Source: Prevotella pallens ATCC 700821 (GTDB lineage Bacteria; Bacteroidota; Bacteroidia; Bacteroidales; Bacteroidaceae). Taken from it: DNA of 40,492 nucleotides. The stretch covers positions 590,978 to 631,469 of the forward strand of contig NZ_GL982514.1 in NCBI RefSeq assembly GCF_000220255.1, in the 5' to 3' direction. Shown here piece by piece: positions 16,113 through 23,974 of the stretch. A program made the translations under genes and the position numbers. The notes under the pieces are model-generated. The model was not told where the DNA came from, made no database searches, and saw nothing but the letters and a program-made list of their open reading frames with translations. How positions within the stretch are numbered: position 1 is the first letter of the stretch; every line of letters starts with the position of its first letter.

Positions 16113-17279
16113 CTACTCTTTTATTTCTTCTACCGTTGTATTCGGAATGTCGTGTTCGCGTATCATTTGGTCAAGACTTTTAAATGTGTAGGCTGCCTTA
16201 TCTTTTACATATATTGTGTTGAAACGTTGGCGCAAGTCCATAAGTTTTTGCATAGCAAGCGGATAGAGTTCGGCTGTTATGCGTTCTGCCATACTTTTTG
16301 CGTTAGGTTGCGTAAAGTCGAAATACTGTATAAGCATTTGTTGGAACTGCCTGCGTTGCATTTCGTTCATTTGTTCTAACTGTGCGTCCATCTTGTTTTT
16401 GGCACGATATATTTGAAATATCAGCTCGTCTGGCTCGCCTCCACGCTGACCACGGTCGTACTTTTTTTCGTAATCGAAGTAACAGTCGCAAAAACCTTTG
16501 TCGGCTAAGTCTTTCAGTTCTTGCTTTGCTGGTTCGAGCACACGACGACAAAAGTCGGAGAATTTTTTGTAGTTGTTCTCCAAACGTAGCATTTTTCTAA
16601 ACTCTAAGGTTTTTATAACGGTGCGCCCTTTGTCTACCCACGATTCTATAAACATATAGATGCGTTGTGTGTAACGATTTTTACAAGCAAACACTATCTG
16701 CTTTCCAAGTCGGTGATAACCAAAGTCTAACGATACCAAACGTTCTGCAACGCTACGGTCGAGCTTTAATATTGCATACTTGTTATACGAGCGATCTTCT
16801 GGTATATAAACGTCGCAAAGGTTGGTTGCTTTTGTATATTTGCGTCCTTCGCTTGTTTTATAAGGAATTTCTACTGGTATGGCGGCTAGCATTTTAAGCG
16901 ATGTGCGCAACTGCGGATAGTGGTTTGGGTCTACGCCAAGTTCCTTAAATGGCAGTTTTATTGGCATTCGTCCGTCTTCGTCTAGCTCTTTCGTTTTAAA
17001 GAGGTCTAACTGTGGACTTCGCTTGTTGTTTAAGATGCCATGCAAAATAGCCTGTAAACTCTCTACAATAGATACTAGTATGCGCACCTGAATGAGCGAA
17101 TAGTCGTGCCGCATCATTGTTACTGCAATGGGCTGAAGTAGCCACGTTTCTTCTTCAATGGGAATAAGCTCGTCTGAAATGCCACGTTTTACGGGCGCTT
17201 TCTGCGCTTTAGCTCCCTTTTTGGGTTTAGAAGCCGCAGCCGTTGGCTTCTGTGTTGCAGTTTTTTTGGTTGTTACCAT
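16113..17279 (-). CDS. Chromosomal Rep_3-family replication initiator protein
   Basis: A 388-residue protein of the RepB/Rep_3 initiator family, which in plasmids binds direct repeats (iterons) as a monomer and operators as a dimer. A Lys/Ala-rich tail (residues 1-30) precedes two winged-helix domains. The first includes LLQPIAVTMMRHDYSLIQVR. The second includes YTQRIYMFIESWVDKGRTV, FRKMLRLENNYKKFSDFCRR and VLEPAKQELKDLADKG, the usual core of the family. The C-terminal 90 residues are a helical extension. The neighbours are housekeeping genes, with no partition or mobilisation genes, so this is a domesticated copy rather than a plasmid. A -7 box TATCTTTG (17349-17356) precedes it, and a 22-bp array lies 530 bp upstream. 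Confidence 0.85.
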   Translation of the reverse strand: MVTTKKTATQKPTAAASKPKKGAKAQKAPVKRGISDELIPIEEETWLLQPIAVTMMRHDYSLIQVRILVSIVESLQAILHGILNNKRSPQLDLFKTKELDEDGRMPIKLPFKELGVDPNHYPQLRTSLKMLAAIPVEIPYKTSEGRKYTKATNLCDVYIPEDRSYNKYAILKLDRSVAERLVSLDFGYHRLGKQIVFACKNRYTQRIYMFIESWVDKGRTVIKTLEFRKMLRLENNYKKFSDFCRRVLEPAKQELKDLADKGFCDCYFDYEKKYDRGQRGGEPDELIFQIYRAKNKMDAQLEQMNEMQRRQFQQMLIQYFDFTQPNAKSMAERITAELYPLAMQKLMDLRQRFNTIYVKDKAAYTFKSLDQMIREHDIPNTTVEEIKE

Positions 17280-17348
17280 ACGTTATTTTTATAATGTGTG
17301 GGGATATCTAAATTGTATTTCGCCAAGTATACAGTTATATTTGGATTG

Positions 17349-17356
17349 CAAAGATA
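17349..17356 (-). promoter_or_regulatory. -7 box of the Rep_3 initiator gene
   Basis: TATCTTTG on the minus strand, about 70 bp upstream of the start codon. No TTTG is seen 19-20 bp further upstream, so the promoter may be weak or regulated. Confidence 0.55.
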
Positions 17357-17560
17357 AGAAAACTTTTTGAATAGAACGACTAATGGCGACAAAAAGTAAG
17401 AAAAGTTTCGCACTTGCAAAATTGTTGAATAAACGGACTATTGCAAGCCTACACGGTTGCAAGATGTTGCTTTTAAATCTATATTTATAGCGAAAAAAAG
17501 AACAATGGACTATAAATATAGGCTGACTTTAGTATAATTAACATTATTTATGATTGTATA

Positions 17561-17592
17561 TTTGGAACGATAGAGTTATACGTTTAACTTTG
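17561..17592 (+). promoter_or_regulatory. Orphan promoter of a small RNA
   Basis: TTTG (17561-17564), 20 bp, TAACTTTG (17585-17592): both boxes and the spacing match the Bacteroidetes consensus. No plus-strand gene follows within 2 kb. Confidence 0.85.
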
Positions 17593-17597
17593 CAATG

Positions 17598-17666
17598 TGT
17601 TTTTCATGGTATTAGATTATTAAGGTTTTGAAGATTGATTGTCGTGAGACAATCAATCTTTTTTTT
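17598..17666 (+). ncRNA. Candidate small RNA, about 69 nt
   Basis: A consensus promoter (17561-17592) is followed after about 40 nt by a perfect terminator: AAGATTGATTGTC, the GNRA loop GTGA, GACAATCAATCTT and eight T. The transcript body is only about 33 nt before the stem. It contains a possible five-codon frame (ATG at 17606, MVLDY then stop), so a leader peptide is an alternative, but no gene follows on this strand. It is transcribed divergently from the Rep_3 gene. I do not recognise a known RNA family. Confidence 0.72.
17631..17666 (+). terminator. Perfect intrinsic terminator of the small RNA
   Basis: A 13-bp perfect stem closed by a GTGA (GNRA) tetraloop and followed by T8. It is among the strongest terminators in the window although no protein gene precedes it. 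Confidence 0.93.
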
Positions 17667-17805
17667 ATGCTTATCCGCCGTTTTCGGTGTGTTGTAACTA
17701 TATGGTTTCGGTAGGAAACAGACGGAAAATTTGTTGCCTGCGCCTGCGGTTTATTTTGCAACCAAACAGACCATTGTTTATGTTCATAAAAACCTGCAAA
17801 ATATA

Positions 17806-17893
17806 GTTGCTTTTGTTTTAGATATCTGTCGTGTTCATTTTAGATATCTGTCGTGTTCGTTTCAGATATCTGTGAGTTTCGTTTTAGATATCA
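17806..17893 (-). repeat. 22-bp palindrome-core array, locus 3 (4 units)
   Basis: In the minus-strand reading the units start at 17893, 17871, 17849 and 17827. Cores are TGATATCT and then three AGATATCT; the spacers resemble AAAACGAACACGAC. The final unit ends in ACAAAAGCAAC, as at loci 1 and 6. The conserved head follows at about 17894-17930 (plus strand CAAAAAACTACAGCCTTTAT). The array lies in the 848-bp gap upstream of the Rep_3 gene, 140 bp beyond the small-RNA terminator. The rest of the gap, 17894-18127, holds only a short TTGCAC/GTGCAA inverted repeat near 18030. Confidence 0.92.
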
Positions 17894-18127
17894 CAAAAAA
17901 CTACAGCCTTTATGTTTCTATTTCATCGTGCTAGAAAGATGTTTATTCTTATAATGAGAAAGAGGCTTTGTATGCTGCTATATTCTAACCATAGCATCGG
18001 TATAATTGCCTATTCACCAATATATTGCACCGCTTTTTAGCATATAATAGTGCAAACTGTTACAGCCGTTGCTGTTTCTATTGAGCCACTATAAAGGCTA
18101 CGCCTATTCAACATTGTATTATTCTTT

Positions 18128-19336
18128 TCAGTTCTTTTTCAGCCGTTCGGCTTTTGCAGCATACTCCTTCATAACTTCAGGTTTAACCACACCAAAGTAG
18201 TTGTATTTGCATGCCATATTGTACACATCGGGGTGTTGCATAATCATAGAAGTGGTGGTTGAGGAGCGGCCCCAATAGGCTGTTACTGTGAGCGAGGGTA
18301 TGTATTTTGCATAACGTTTGCGCATTTTGTGTTCCGAATTGGCAAAATAGCAAAGCATTTTTGCCTTATGCACAACACTATAGTGCATATCTTTAAAGTC
18401 GTCTTCGTTGTCTAATACGTCAAAAAGTGGTTCGCCAAAATACTTCCAATACGTGTATGTATTTGTGCCTGTGGTGTTTTGCTCTATCAATTCTATCAGC
18501 TCACGATGGGCAACCAACTTGCCTTGCGGTGTTCTTTCGAATATTAGATGATAGAACACCACCGGATTAACGTCTTGTGTGGTAAAATACCACTGGTTAA
18601 GTTGTGCACTTCCATAATAGTTATAGGTTGAAAACAAGTCGCACAGAATATTGTTTCCATCGTAAGGGTCGCCCATTCCATTATAGTCGTCCTCGTGTCC
18701 GCTATAGGTTGCTTCTGTTAGAAATTTAAAGGCAGCTGTATCGTTGTATATAACAAAGTTGTTCAGGGCAAGTATTTGCTGAAATATTTTCGGGCGCAAC
18801 ACTATTTTGTTTGTTCTAACGTCCATCAAATCGTCTAGCAACCAGTTGTAGGTTATAATGCCTTTGCCGCACAAAGCATAATATGTACTGGCAAAATTGT
18901 AATCAGCTTCTCCTTGTATAGGCAAATAAGGTTGCTGACTTTGCATATTAAGGTTTTCACCAAACACTTCGTGTATGCGTTGCGCAAAAAGTTCATCGGA
19001 CGGCTTTTGGTAGCCATGTGTGCGCATATAATATTCCACTAAGGGTATTGTTAGCAGAAAGTCTTCGCGCGTTGGCTCGTATCTTGGTTCCGATTGGTCG
19101 TCGCGAAAGTCGCCTCCATTCCAAGCAACTTTCTGAAGTTTTATATGTTTCAGCAGTTTGTTCCAGTTAATTCCCATTGCTTCCAGCTGTTCGCGCGTTA
19201 GCAACCGTTTGAAAGTGGGTGTCGTTTTTGGCTCGTTTTGTGCAGAAACCACATTTGTGTTTAGGGCTTGTGCGTTGCAATGCAGCAACACCGAAGCCAC
19301 CACAAACAATAATACTGTTGTTAAAAACCTCTTCAT
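18128..19336 (-). CDS. Exported protein of unknown function
   Basis: A 402-residue protein with a signal peptide, MKRFLTTVLLFVVASVLL, ending near CNAQA. I do not recognise the mature part. It is rich in Tyr, Asn and Asp and shows helical stretches such as TREDFLLTIPLVEYYMRTHG and KTQ-free regions like LFAQRIHEVFGENLNM. Late in the protein is VTAYWGRSSTTTSMIM. No catalytic motif stands out. A longer frame opens at 19504, but the promoter at 19474-19505 lies inside it and the signal peptide starts here, so 19336 is the better start. The leader is then about 130 nt. Probably periplasmic or surface-exposed. Confidence 0.75.
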   Translation of the reverse strand: MKRFLTTVLLFVVASVLLHCNAQALNTNVVSAQNEPKTTPTFKRLLTREQLEAMGINWNKLLKHIKLQKVAWNGGDFRDDQSEPRYEPTREDFLLTIPLVEYYMRTHGYQKPSDELFAQRIHEVFGENLNMQSQQPYLPIQGEADYNFASTYYALCGKGIITYNWLLDDLMDVRTNKIVLRPKIFQQILALNNFVIYNDTAAFKFLTEATYSGHEDDYNGMGDPYDGNNILCDLFSTYNYYGSAQLNQWYFTTQDVNPVVFYHLIFERTPQGKLVAHRELIELIEQNTTGTNTYTYWKYFGEPLFDVLDNEDDFKDMHYSVVHKAKMLCYFANSEHKMRKRYAKYIPSLTVTAYWGRSSTTTSMIMQHPDVYNMACKYNYFGVVKPEVMKEYAAKAERLKKN

Positions 19337-19473
19337 TGTTTTGTTTATATCTATAAAAACACTATCGTTTACAGTTTGCCATTTACAGCTCACGCCAACC
19401 AAAAACACCACAGAAACTATTTTGTTGCTACACTTTTTGTAACACAGCAAATAAGAAACATAGTGTATTGTGG

Positions 19474-19505
19474 CAAAGTTACATATTTTTGTTTTTACTG
19501 CCAAA
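19474..19505 (-). promoter_or_regulatory. Promoter of the exported-protein gene
   Basis: On the minus strand TTTG (19502-19505), 20 bp, TAACTTTG (19474-19481), an exact consensus. It implies an untranslated leader of about 130 nt. The rest of the divergent gap 19337-19773 holds only the OsmC promoter. Confidence 0.85.
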
Positions 19506-19714
19506 ACATCGGGTTGAATATTGCCAAAGTTTCACAATTGTACCACCCCATCGCTATTTTCACCTTATTATATATATAGGTGCATAGCACATAAAACCCA
19601 TAAACTATTGGTGGTCTAATAACACATTGGGGTAAAATAGCTGTTTTACAAATAGAACTCTAACGGCTTATAGAAAACACTAAATAGTTTAATTTCTATA
19701 AGTTTGGAATATTT

Positions 19715-19746
19715 CTTGTGAAACTAAAAAAAATGTGTTACCTTTG
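19715..19746 (+). promoter_or_regulatory. Promoter of the OsmC-family gene
   Basis: CTTG (19715-19718), 20 bp, TACCTTTG (19739-19746). It rules out the upstream start at 19735 and supports 19774. Confidence 0.78.
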
Positions 19747-19773
19747 TTCGGAACAATAAAATATATATCAATT

Positions 19774-20181
19774 ATGGAAAAATCAATCGTAAAGTATTTA
19801 GGTAACTTCAGAGTAGAAGCTATGTACGAAGCTTCAAAACAAACACTTAAAACAGACGCTGGTAAGGCTTCGGGAGGCTTAGGCGAGTATGCAACTCCGG
19901 TAGACATACTAGCACAGTCGCTCGCAGCATGCACTTTAACCACAATGGCTATGCGCGCTAAACGCGAGAACATAGATTTAACAGGAACATACGCTGAAGT
20001 GGGCGAAATAATAGAAGATGTTAAGACTCTAACAGTAGAGAAAATAGACATAACATTCCATATTAAAGGAATAGCCGACGAGGCTTTGCGCAAAAAAATA
20101 GAAAACTTTGCACTTAAAGGCTGCTTTGTTGGTAATTCGCTAAAGACACAAAAGAACTTTACCTTCGTATACGAAGACTAA
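19774..20181 (+). CDS. OsmC-family peroxiredoxin-like protein
   Basis: A 135-residue cytoplasmic protein of the OsmC/Ohr family, which reduces organic hydroperoxides through two reactive cysteines. The first Cys lies in LAQSLAACTLTTMAMRAKRE and the second in FALKGCFVGNSL, at the spacing expected for the family. VEKIDITFHIKG and NFTFVYED supply core strands. It belongs to the general OsmC/YhfA-like branch rather than clearly to Ohr, so the substrate is open. It is a single-gene unit with its own promoter and terminator, fitting an oxidative-stress role in an anaerobe. Confidence 0.9.
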   Translation: MEKSIVKYLGNFRVEAMYEASKQTLKTDAGKASGGLGEYATPVDILAQSLAACTLTTMAMRAKRENIDLTGTYAEVGEIIEDVKTLTVEKIDITFHIKGIADEALRKKIENFALKGCFVGNSLKTQKNFTFVYED

Positions 20182-20188
20182 ACGCTTA

Positions 20189-20227
20189 AAGCCCTGATGC
20201 ATCTATTATGTAGAAGTTTCAGGGCTT
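20189..20227 (+). terminator. Terminator of the OsmC-family gene
   Basis: AAGCCCTGA and TCAGGGCTT form a perfect 9-bp stem with a 21-nt loop, 8 bp after the stop. A second small hairpin (TTCTCTG/CAGAGAA, 20260-20276) follows in the otherwise featureless gap before ptb. Confidence 0.75.
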
Positions 20228-20430
20228 CTAAAATTCTTAATATACAGGCAAACAACACATTCTCTGTTCCAGAGAAGCATCTATACCAGTTTGAAGCACA
20301 ACAGTTACTAAAGAAATGTTGCAACTTTAAGAGATATTAATCAAAACATTTCAAAAATGCGCTAATACTATTTCTATCATCTCCGGAAATCTTAAAATAT
20401 TTAAAAATGCTTCGTCTATAAAAAGTGTAT

Positions 20431-20461
20431 TTTGTTAAATAAATACCTTTTTGTATCTTTG
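20431..20461 (+). promoter_or_regulatory. Promoter of the ptb-buk operon
   Basis: TTTG (20431-20434), 19 bp, TATCTTTG (20454-20461): exact consensus boxes, giving a leader of about 45 nt. Confidence 0.87.
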
Positions 20462-20511
20462 TGGCACTGAACAAGAGATAAGAACTTTCGCATAAAATAT
20501 AACTATATAAT

Positions 20512-21429
20512 ATGAAGAACAAGACAACTAGTATTACAGACTTCTCCCAATTGGTGAAGGAACTGAACGAAAGCGGTATAAAAAATAACGTTGCTGTTGT
20601 ATGGGCAGAAGATTCTCATACAATAGACGCCGTAGAAATGGCGTACAAAGCAGGTGTTATTAATCCTATCTTGGTATGTTCTGAACAAACAGCCGAAAGG
20701 TTTAAAAACATATATGAAACCCTTTTAGCAGACAATCCACAAGACGCATCAGAAAAAGCAGTAGAACTAGTACGACAAGGAAAAGCCGACGCACTGATGA
20801 AAGGATTTGTAAACACCGATGTATTACTACGAGCTATACTAAACAAAGAGAAAGGTATTCTACCAAAAGGAAGCGTGCTAACACACATCACAGCAGCCAA
20901 AATACCTACTTATCCAAAGCTCTTATTCTTCACAGACCCCGCCGTGCTACCATTCCCAACGCACGAACAGCGCATAGAACAAATAAAATATGTGGCAAAC
21001 TTCTGCCATGCATTCAATATAGAACAACCAAAAATTTCACTCATTCACTGTTCGGAGAAACCAGATGGTAAACATTTTCCATACACAGAGGGCTATCTCG
21101 AACTGAAAAAAATGGCAAACGAGGGGGCTTTTGGAAACTGTATAGTAGATGGTCCGCTCGATTTGAAAACATCGTGCTCGGCAGAAGCATTGGCTGATAA
21201 GAAAATAAATTCGCCAATAGAAGGAGAAGCCGATGCAGTAATATTCCCCGATATCGAAGCAGGTAACGTATTCTATAAAACCATAACACTCTTTGCAGGA
21301 GCAGAAACAGCAGCCGTATTGCAAGGAACACTGGTGCCTGTAGTATTGGCAAGTCGTGGCGACACCGTAGAATCAAAGTTTTATAGCTTAGCTCTTGCTA
21401 CCATCATATCTAAATCAAAGAAGAAATAA
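20512..21429 (+). CDS. ptb: Phosphate butyryltransferase
   Basis: A 305-residue cytoplasmic enzyme of the phosphate acetyl/butyryltransferase family. It converts butyryl-CoA or a branched acyl-CoA plus phosphate to the acyl-phosphate. Family segments include KADALMKGFVNTDVLLRAIL, VLTHITAAKIPTYPKLLFFT, and near the C-terminus DAVIFPDIEAGNVFYKTITL followed by LVPVVLASRGDT. Length is normal for Ptb. butyrate kinase follows after 5 bp, which makes the acyl specificity fairly secure. Related proteins are sometimes labelled phosphate acetyltransferase. Confidence 0.92.
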   Translation: MKNKTTSITDFSQLVKELNESGIKNNVAVVWAEDSHTIDAVEMAYKAGVINPILVCSEQTAERFKNIYETLLADNPQDASEKAVELVRQGKADALMKGFVNTDVLLRAILNKEKGILPKGSVLTHITAAKIPTYPKLLFFTDPAVLPFPTHEQRIEQIKYVANFCHAFNIEQPKISLIHCSEKPDGKHFPYTEGYLELKKMANEGAFGNCIVDGPLDLKTSCSAEALADKKINSPIEGEADAVIFPDIEAGNVFYKTITLFAGAETAAVLQGTLVPVVLASRGDTVESKFYSLALATIISKSKKK

Positions 21430-21434
21430 ACACT

Positions 21435-22499
21435 ATGCCTTACAAGATTTTAGCCATTAACCCTGGCTCTACCTCTACTAAAATATCAGTAGCTAACGAT
21501 TGCGAATTGCTTTTTGTAGAAGACGTTAAACATTCGCGCAGCGAATTAGAACAATTCCATACCATCTTCGATCAGTACGAATATCGTAAGCAACACATAC
21601 TACAAGAGTTAAAACAACGCAACATTCCGCTCGATTTTAATGCAACTGTAGGACGCGGAGGACTATCGAAAGCGGTAGAAAGTGGTGTGTACAGAGTGAA
21701 CCCACAGATGATTGAGGACCAACGAACAGCAGAACATCAACACCCTTGCGACTTAGGTTGTAAGCTTGCTTACGAAATAGCAGAAATGATTCCAGGTTGC
21801 CAGAGCTTCATTGCCGATCCGGGTGTGGTGGACGAAATGATTCCTGAAGCACACATTACCGGACTTCCAGAAACACCACGCATCTGTATATGGCACGCTC
21901 TAAACCAAAAAGCTGTAGGCCGCCGTTACGCACGCGAGCATAACACACAGTACAACAAGCTGAACTTAATTATAGCACATTTAGGCGGGGGCATATCGTT
22001 TGCAGCCCACCAACAAGGTCGTGCTATAGATGCAAACAATGCTTTGTCGGGCGATGGACCTTTCTCGCCAGAACGAACAGGTACGCTTCCTATGTCGGAA
22101 ATAGTACGCTTATGCTATCATAGCGGACTTACCGAAGAGCAAATGATGAAGAAAATAACTTCACAAGGCGGATTGCTTGCTCATTTAGGCACTAACGATT
22201 TTCGCGAAATACGCAAACGCATAGACACAGGAGACGAACATGCACAACTCGTAATATCGGCTCTGATACTAAATGTAGCCAAAGCTATTGCCTCTGAAGG
22301 TGCTGTACTTTACGGAAAGGTAGATGCCATAATCTTAACAGGAGGTATGTGCTACAGCGAATATCTTGTTAAGGAAATAAAGAAACGCATTAGCTATCTA
22401 GCACCAGTGGTAGTATATCCAGGTCAAGACGAAATGCTTGCTCTTACAGAAAATGCATTCGCTGCATTGAAAGGCACACAAGTAATAAAAGAATACTAA
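21435..22499 (+). CDS. buk: Butyrate kinase
   Basis: A 354-residue enzyme of the acetokinase family that turns acyl-phosphate plus ADP into the free acid and ATP. The N-terminal phosphate loop is ILAINPGSTSTKISV. NLIIAHLGGGISFAAHQQGR is the central ATP/acyl signature, followed by ANNALSGDGPFSPERTGTLP; AIILTGGMCYSEYLV forms the adenosine site. With Ptb it yields ATP by substrate-level phosphorylation from butyryl-, isobutyryl- or isovaleryl-CoA, consistent with fermentation of amino acids. A strong terminator at 22523-22583 ends the two-gene operon. Confidence 0.96.
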   Translation: MPYKILAINPGSTSTKISVANDCELLFVEDVKHSRSELEQFHTIFDQYEYRKQHILQELKQRNIPLDFNATVGRGGLSKAVESGVYRVNPQMIEDQRTAEHQHPCDLGCKLAYEIAEMIPGCQSFIADPGVVDEMIPEAHITGLPETPRICIWHALNQKAVGRRYAREHNTQYNKLNLIIAHLGGGISFAAHQQGRAIDANNALSGDGPFSPERTGTLPMSEIVRLCYHSGLTEEQMMKKITSQGGLLAHLGTNDFREIRKRIDTGDEHAQLVISALILNVAKAIASEGAVLYGKVDAIILTGGMCYSEYLVKEIKKRISYLAPVVVYPGQDEMLALTENAFAALKGTQVIKEY

Positions 22500-22522
22500 A
22501 CCATAAAGTTACTACTGAATAG

Positions 22523-22583
22523 GTCTCTACATTAAAGAAGCTGTGTTGCTAAACAAACAACAACCCTTCTTAAATGTAGAGAC
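22523..22583 (+). terminator. Terminator of the ptb-buk operon
   Basis: GTCTCTACATTAAAGAAG pairs with CTTCTTAAATGTAGAGAC, 18 positions with one mismatch, around a 25-nt loop; a T-rich run follows. Beyond it, 22584-22827 is AT-rich with no gene or repeat that I can see. Confidence 0.85.
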
Positions 22584-22827
22584 TTGTTCTTTATATACCA
22601 TAAGTCAAGAAAACAAATACCAATAGAAACTATTACACACTAAAAGCTCTAAAAAGTTCTAGTAAACTATAGCAAATGATAGCAAGAAGTAAAACCACCA
22701 AAGAACACAAAGCACACACCATAATAAGAAATAGTATGCAATGTGTTTCAATTCATAAAATGCTACAAAATATTACCATTCATTAATATAAAATTATTGT
22801 TAAACAATAAATAATTGTCGTTTTAAA

Positions 22828-22859
22828 TTTGTGAGTAACAAAAATTATGGCTACTTTTG
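22828..22859 (+). promoter_or_regulatory. Promoter of the DUF2975-XRE pair
   Basis: TTTG (22828-22831), 20 bp, TACTTTTG (22852-22859). It excludes the longer frame start at 22831 and supports 22921, which has a purine-rich AAGGAG 5 bp upstream, unusual in this genome. Confidence 0.85.
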
Positions 22860-22920
22860 CAACGTAAAGTGCGAAGAGTGGCTACCACATCTTTATACAT
22901 TAAAAAACAAAAGGAGCACT

Positions 22921-23634
22921 ATGAATAAACGACTGTATCTATACTGCACATTGTTGCTATGCATCATGTCATGCGTGATGCTTTATACCGTCTACGATGC
23001 AAGTAGAGCTCTTATCAGTGGATACACCGTAGGAACAAATATGACTAACCTTGAAATAAAGGCACAAAAAGACAGTTCCTATGCAAAATCGCAAGAATAC
23101 AAAAACATTGTAAAGAAACAAATGGAAGATGAAGACTGGGCATCAGCTACACCAGTATCGTTTAAGGTAGGCTTAGAAGCACCTCCAACAGTCTTCACTA
23201 ACCAGAAAACAGGTAAACCAGAACGAGTTTGGATGCGCACCATAGATGTAAACTATAACGCTCCCCACTATTTCTTAGCAATAAAAGGACTTAGTTTTCT
23301 TATTATGGCAGTGCTCTCACTCACAATATTGGTGCTTGCGTTTAAACTGATAGCTCGTTTTCGCAATTCAGAAAATATATTCCTGGTGCGCAATCTGAAG
23401 CTTATAAGACGATTAGCATTCTGTACGCTCATCTACTATGTTCTCTGGTGGACCATTACACTGATAGAAGTTTACTTCATTAGTCAGTCGTTCAGTATTG
23501 CAGGATGTAACATCGACCTTGTGAGTACGCTCGAACTACCTAGTGGGCTCTTCGAAGTTCCATTCACTTTCATAGTGTATGAAATATTCACAATTGGAGT
23601 TAAAATGAGAGAGGAGAACCAATTAACAGTGTAG
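22921..23634 (+). CDS. DUF2975 membrane protein
   Basis: A 237-residue protein with four probable membrane segments: YLYCTLLLCIMSCVMLYTVY near the N-terminus, a pair around residues 121-145 (FLAIKGLSFLIMAVLSLTIL) and 160-190, and a last one near 210-230 (PSGLFEVPFTFIVYEIFTIG). This matches DUF2975 proteins, whose genes are typically paired with a small XRE-type regulator, as here (14 bp downstream). The function is unknown. The region between segments 1 and 2 probably faces the periplasm. The ribosome-binding site AAGGAG decides the start. Confidence 0.82.
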   Translation: MNKRLYLYCTLLLCIMSCVMLYTVYDASRALISGYTVGTNMTNLEIKAQKDSSYAKSQEYKNIVKKQMEDEDWASATPVSFKVGLEAPPTVFTNQKTGKPERVWMRTIDVNYNAPHYFLAIKGLSFLIMAVLSLTILVLAFKLIARFRNSENIFLVRNLKLIRRLAFCTLIYYVLWWTITLIEVYFISQSFSIAGCNIDLVSTLELPSGLFEVPFTFIVYEIFTIGVKMREENQLTV

Positions 23635-23648
23635 GAAAAGAACTAAAG

Positions 23649-23861
23649 ATGATAGTAGTAAACCTTGACGTAATGATGGCAAGGCGGAAAATGTCGCTAA
23701 ACGAACTTTCCGAACGAGTTAATATAACCCTTGCAAACTTGTCGGTTCTAAAGACTGGAAAAGCAAAAGCTATACGCTTCACAACACTAAATGCCATTTG
23801 CGAAGCACTAGACTGCCAACCAGGCGATATTTTAGAATACAGAGAAGGAAACCAAGAATAA
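23649..23861 (+). CDS. Small XRE-family transcriptional regulator
   Basis: A 70-residue protein made up almost wholly of a Cro/C1-type helix-turn-helix: MSLNELSERVNITLANLSVL spans helices 2 and 3, and TLNAICEALDCQPGDILEY is the C-terminal part typical of the YozG-like group. It lies 14 bp after the DUF2975 gene and is co-transcribed. In such pairs the membrane protein may control the regulator, or the regulator may control the pair; this is inference. Confidence 0.9.
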   Translation: MIVVNLDVMMARRKMSLNELSERVNITLANLSVLKTGKAKAIRFTTLNAICEALDCQPGDILEYREGNQE

Positions 23862-23974
23862 AACCCTAATTGGTAAGAAATAAAGCCCTATATAATATAA
23901 GGTGTACTTAGAACAATAAAGAATAGAAATAAGAAATAAAGAATATAAATATCTACTTTAAGTATAAATAAGAT

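Noticed and set aside
17606..17623. Five-codon leader peptide gene for an attenuator
   Set aside because: A terminator follows, but no plus-strand gene lies downstream for it to regulate, so a stand-alone RNA is simpler.
16113..17893. Integrated plasmid
   Set aside because: Only the initiator gene and an array are present; there are no partition, mobilisation or integrase genes, and the neighbours are chromosomal housekeeping genes.
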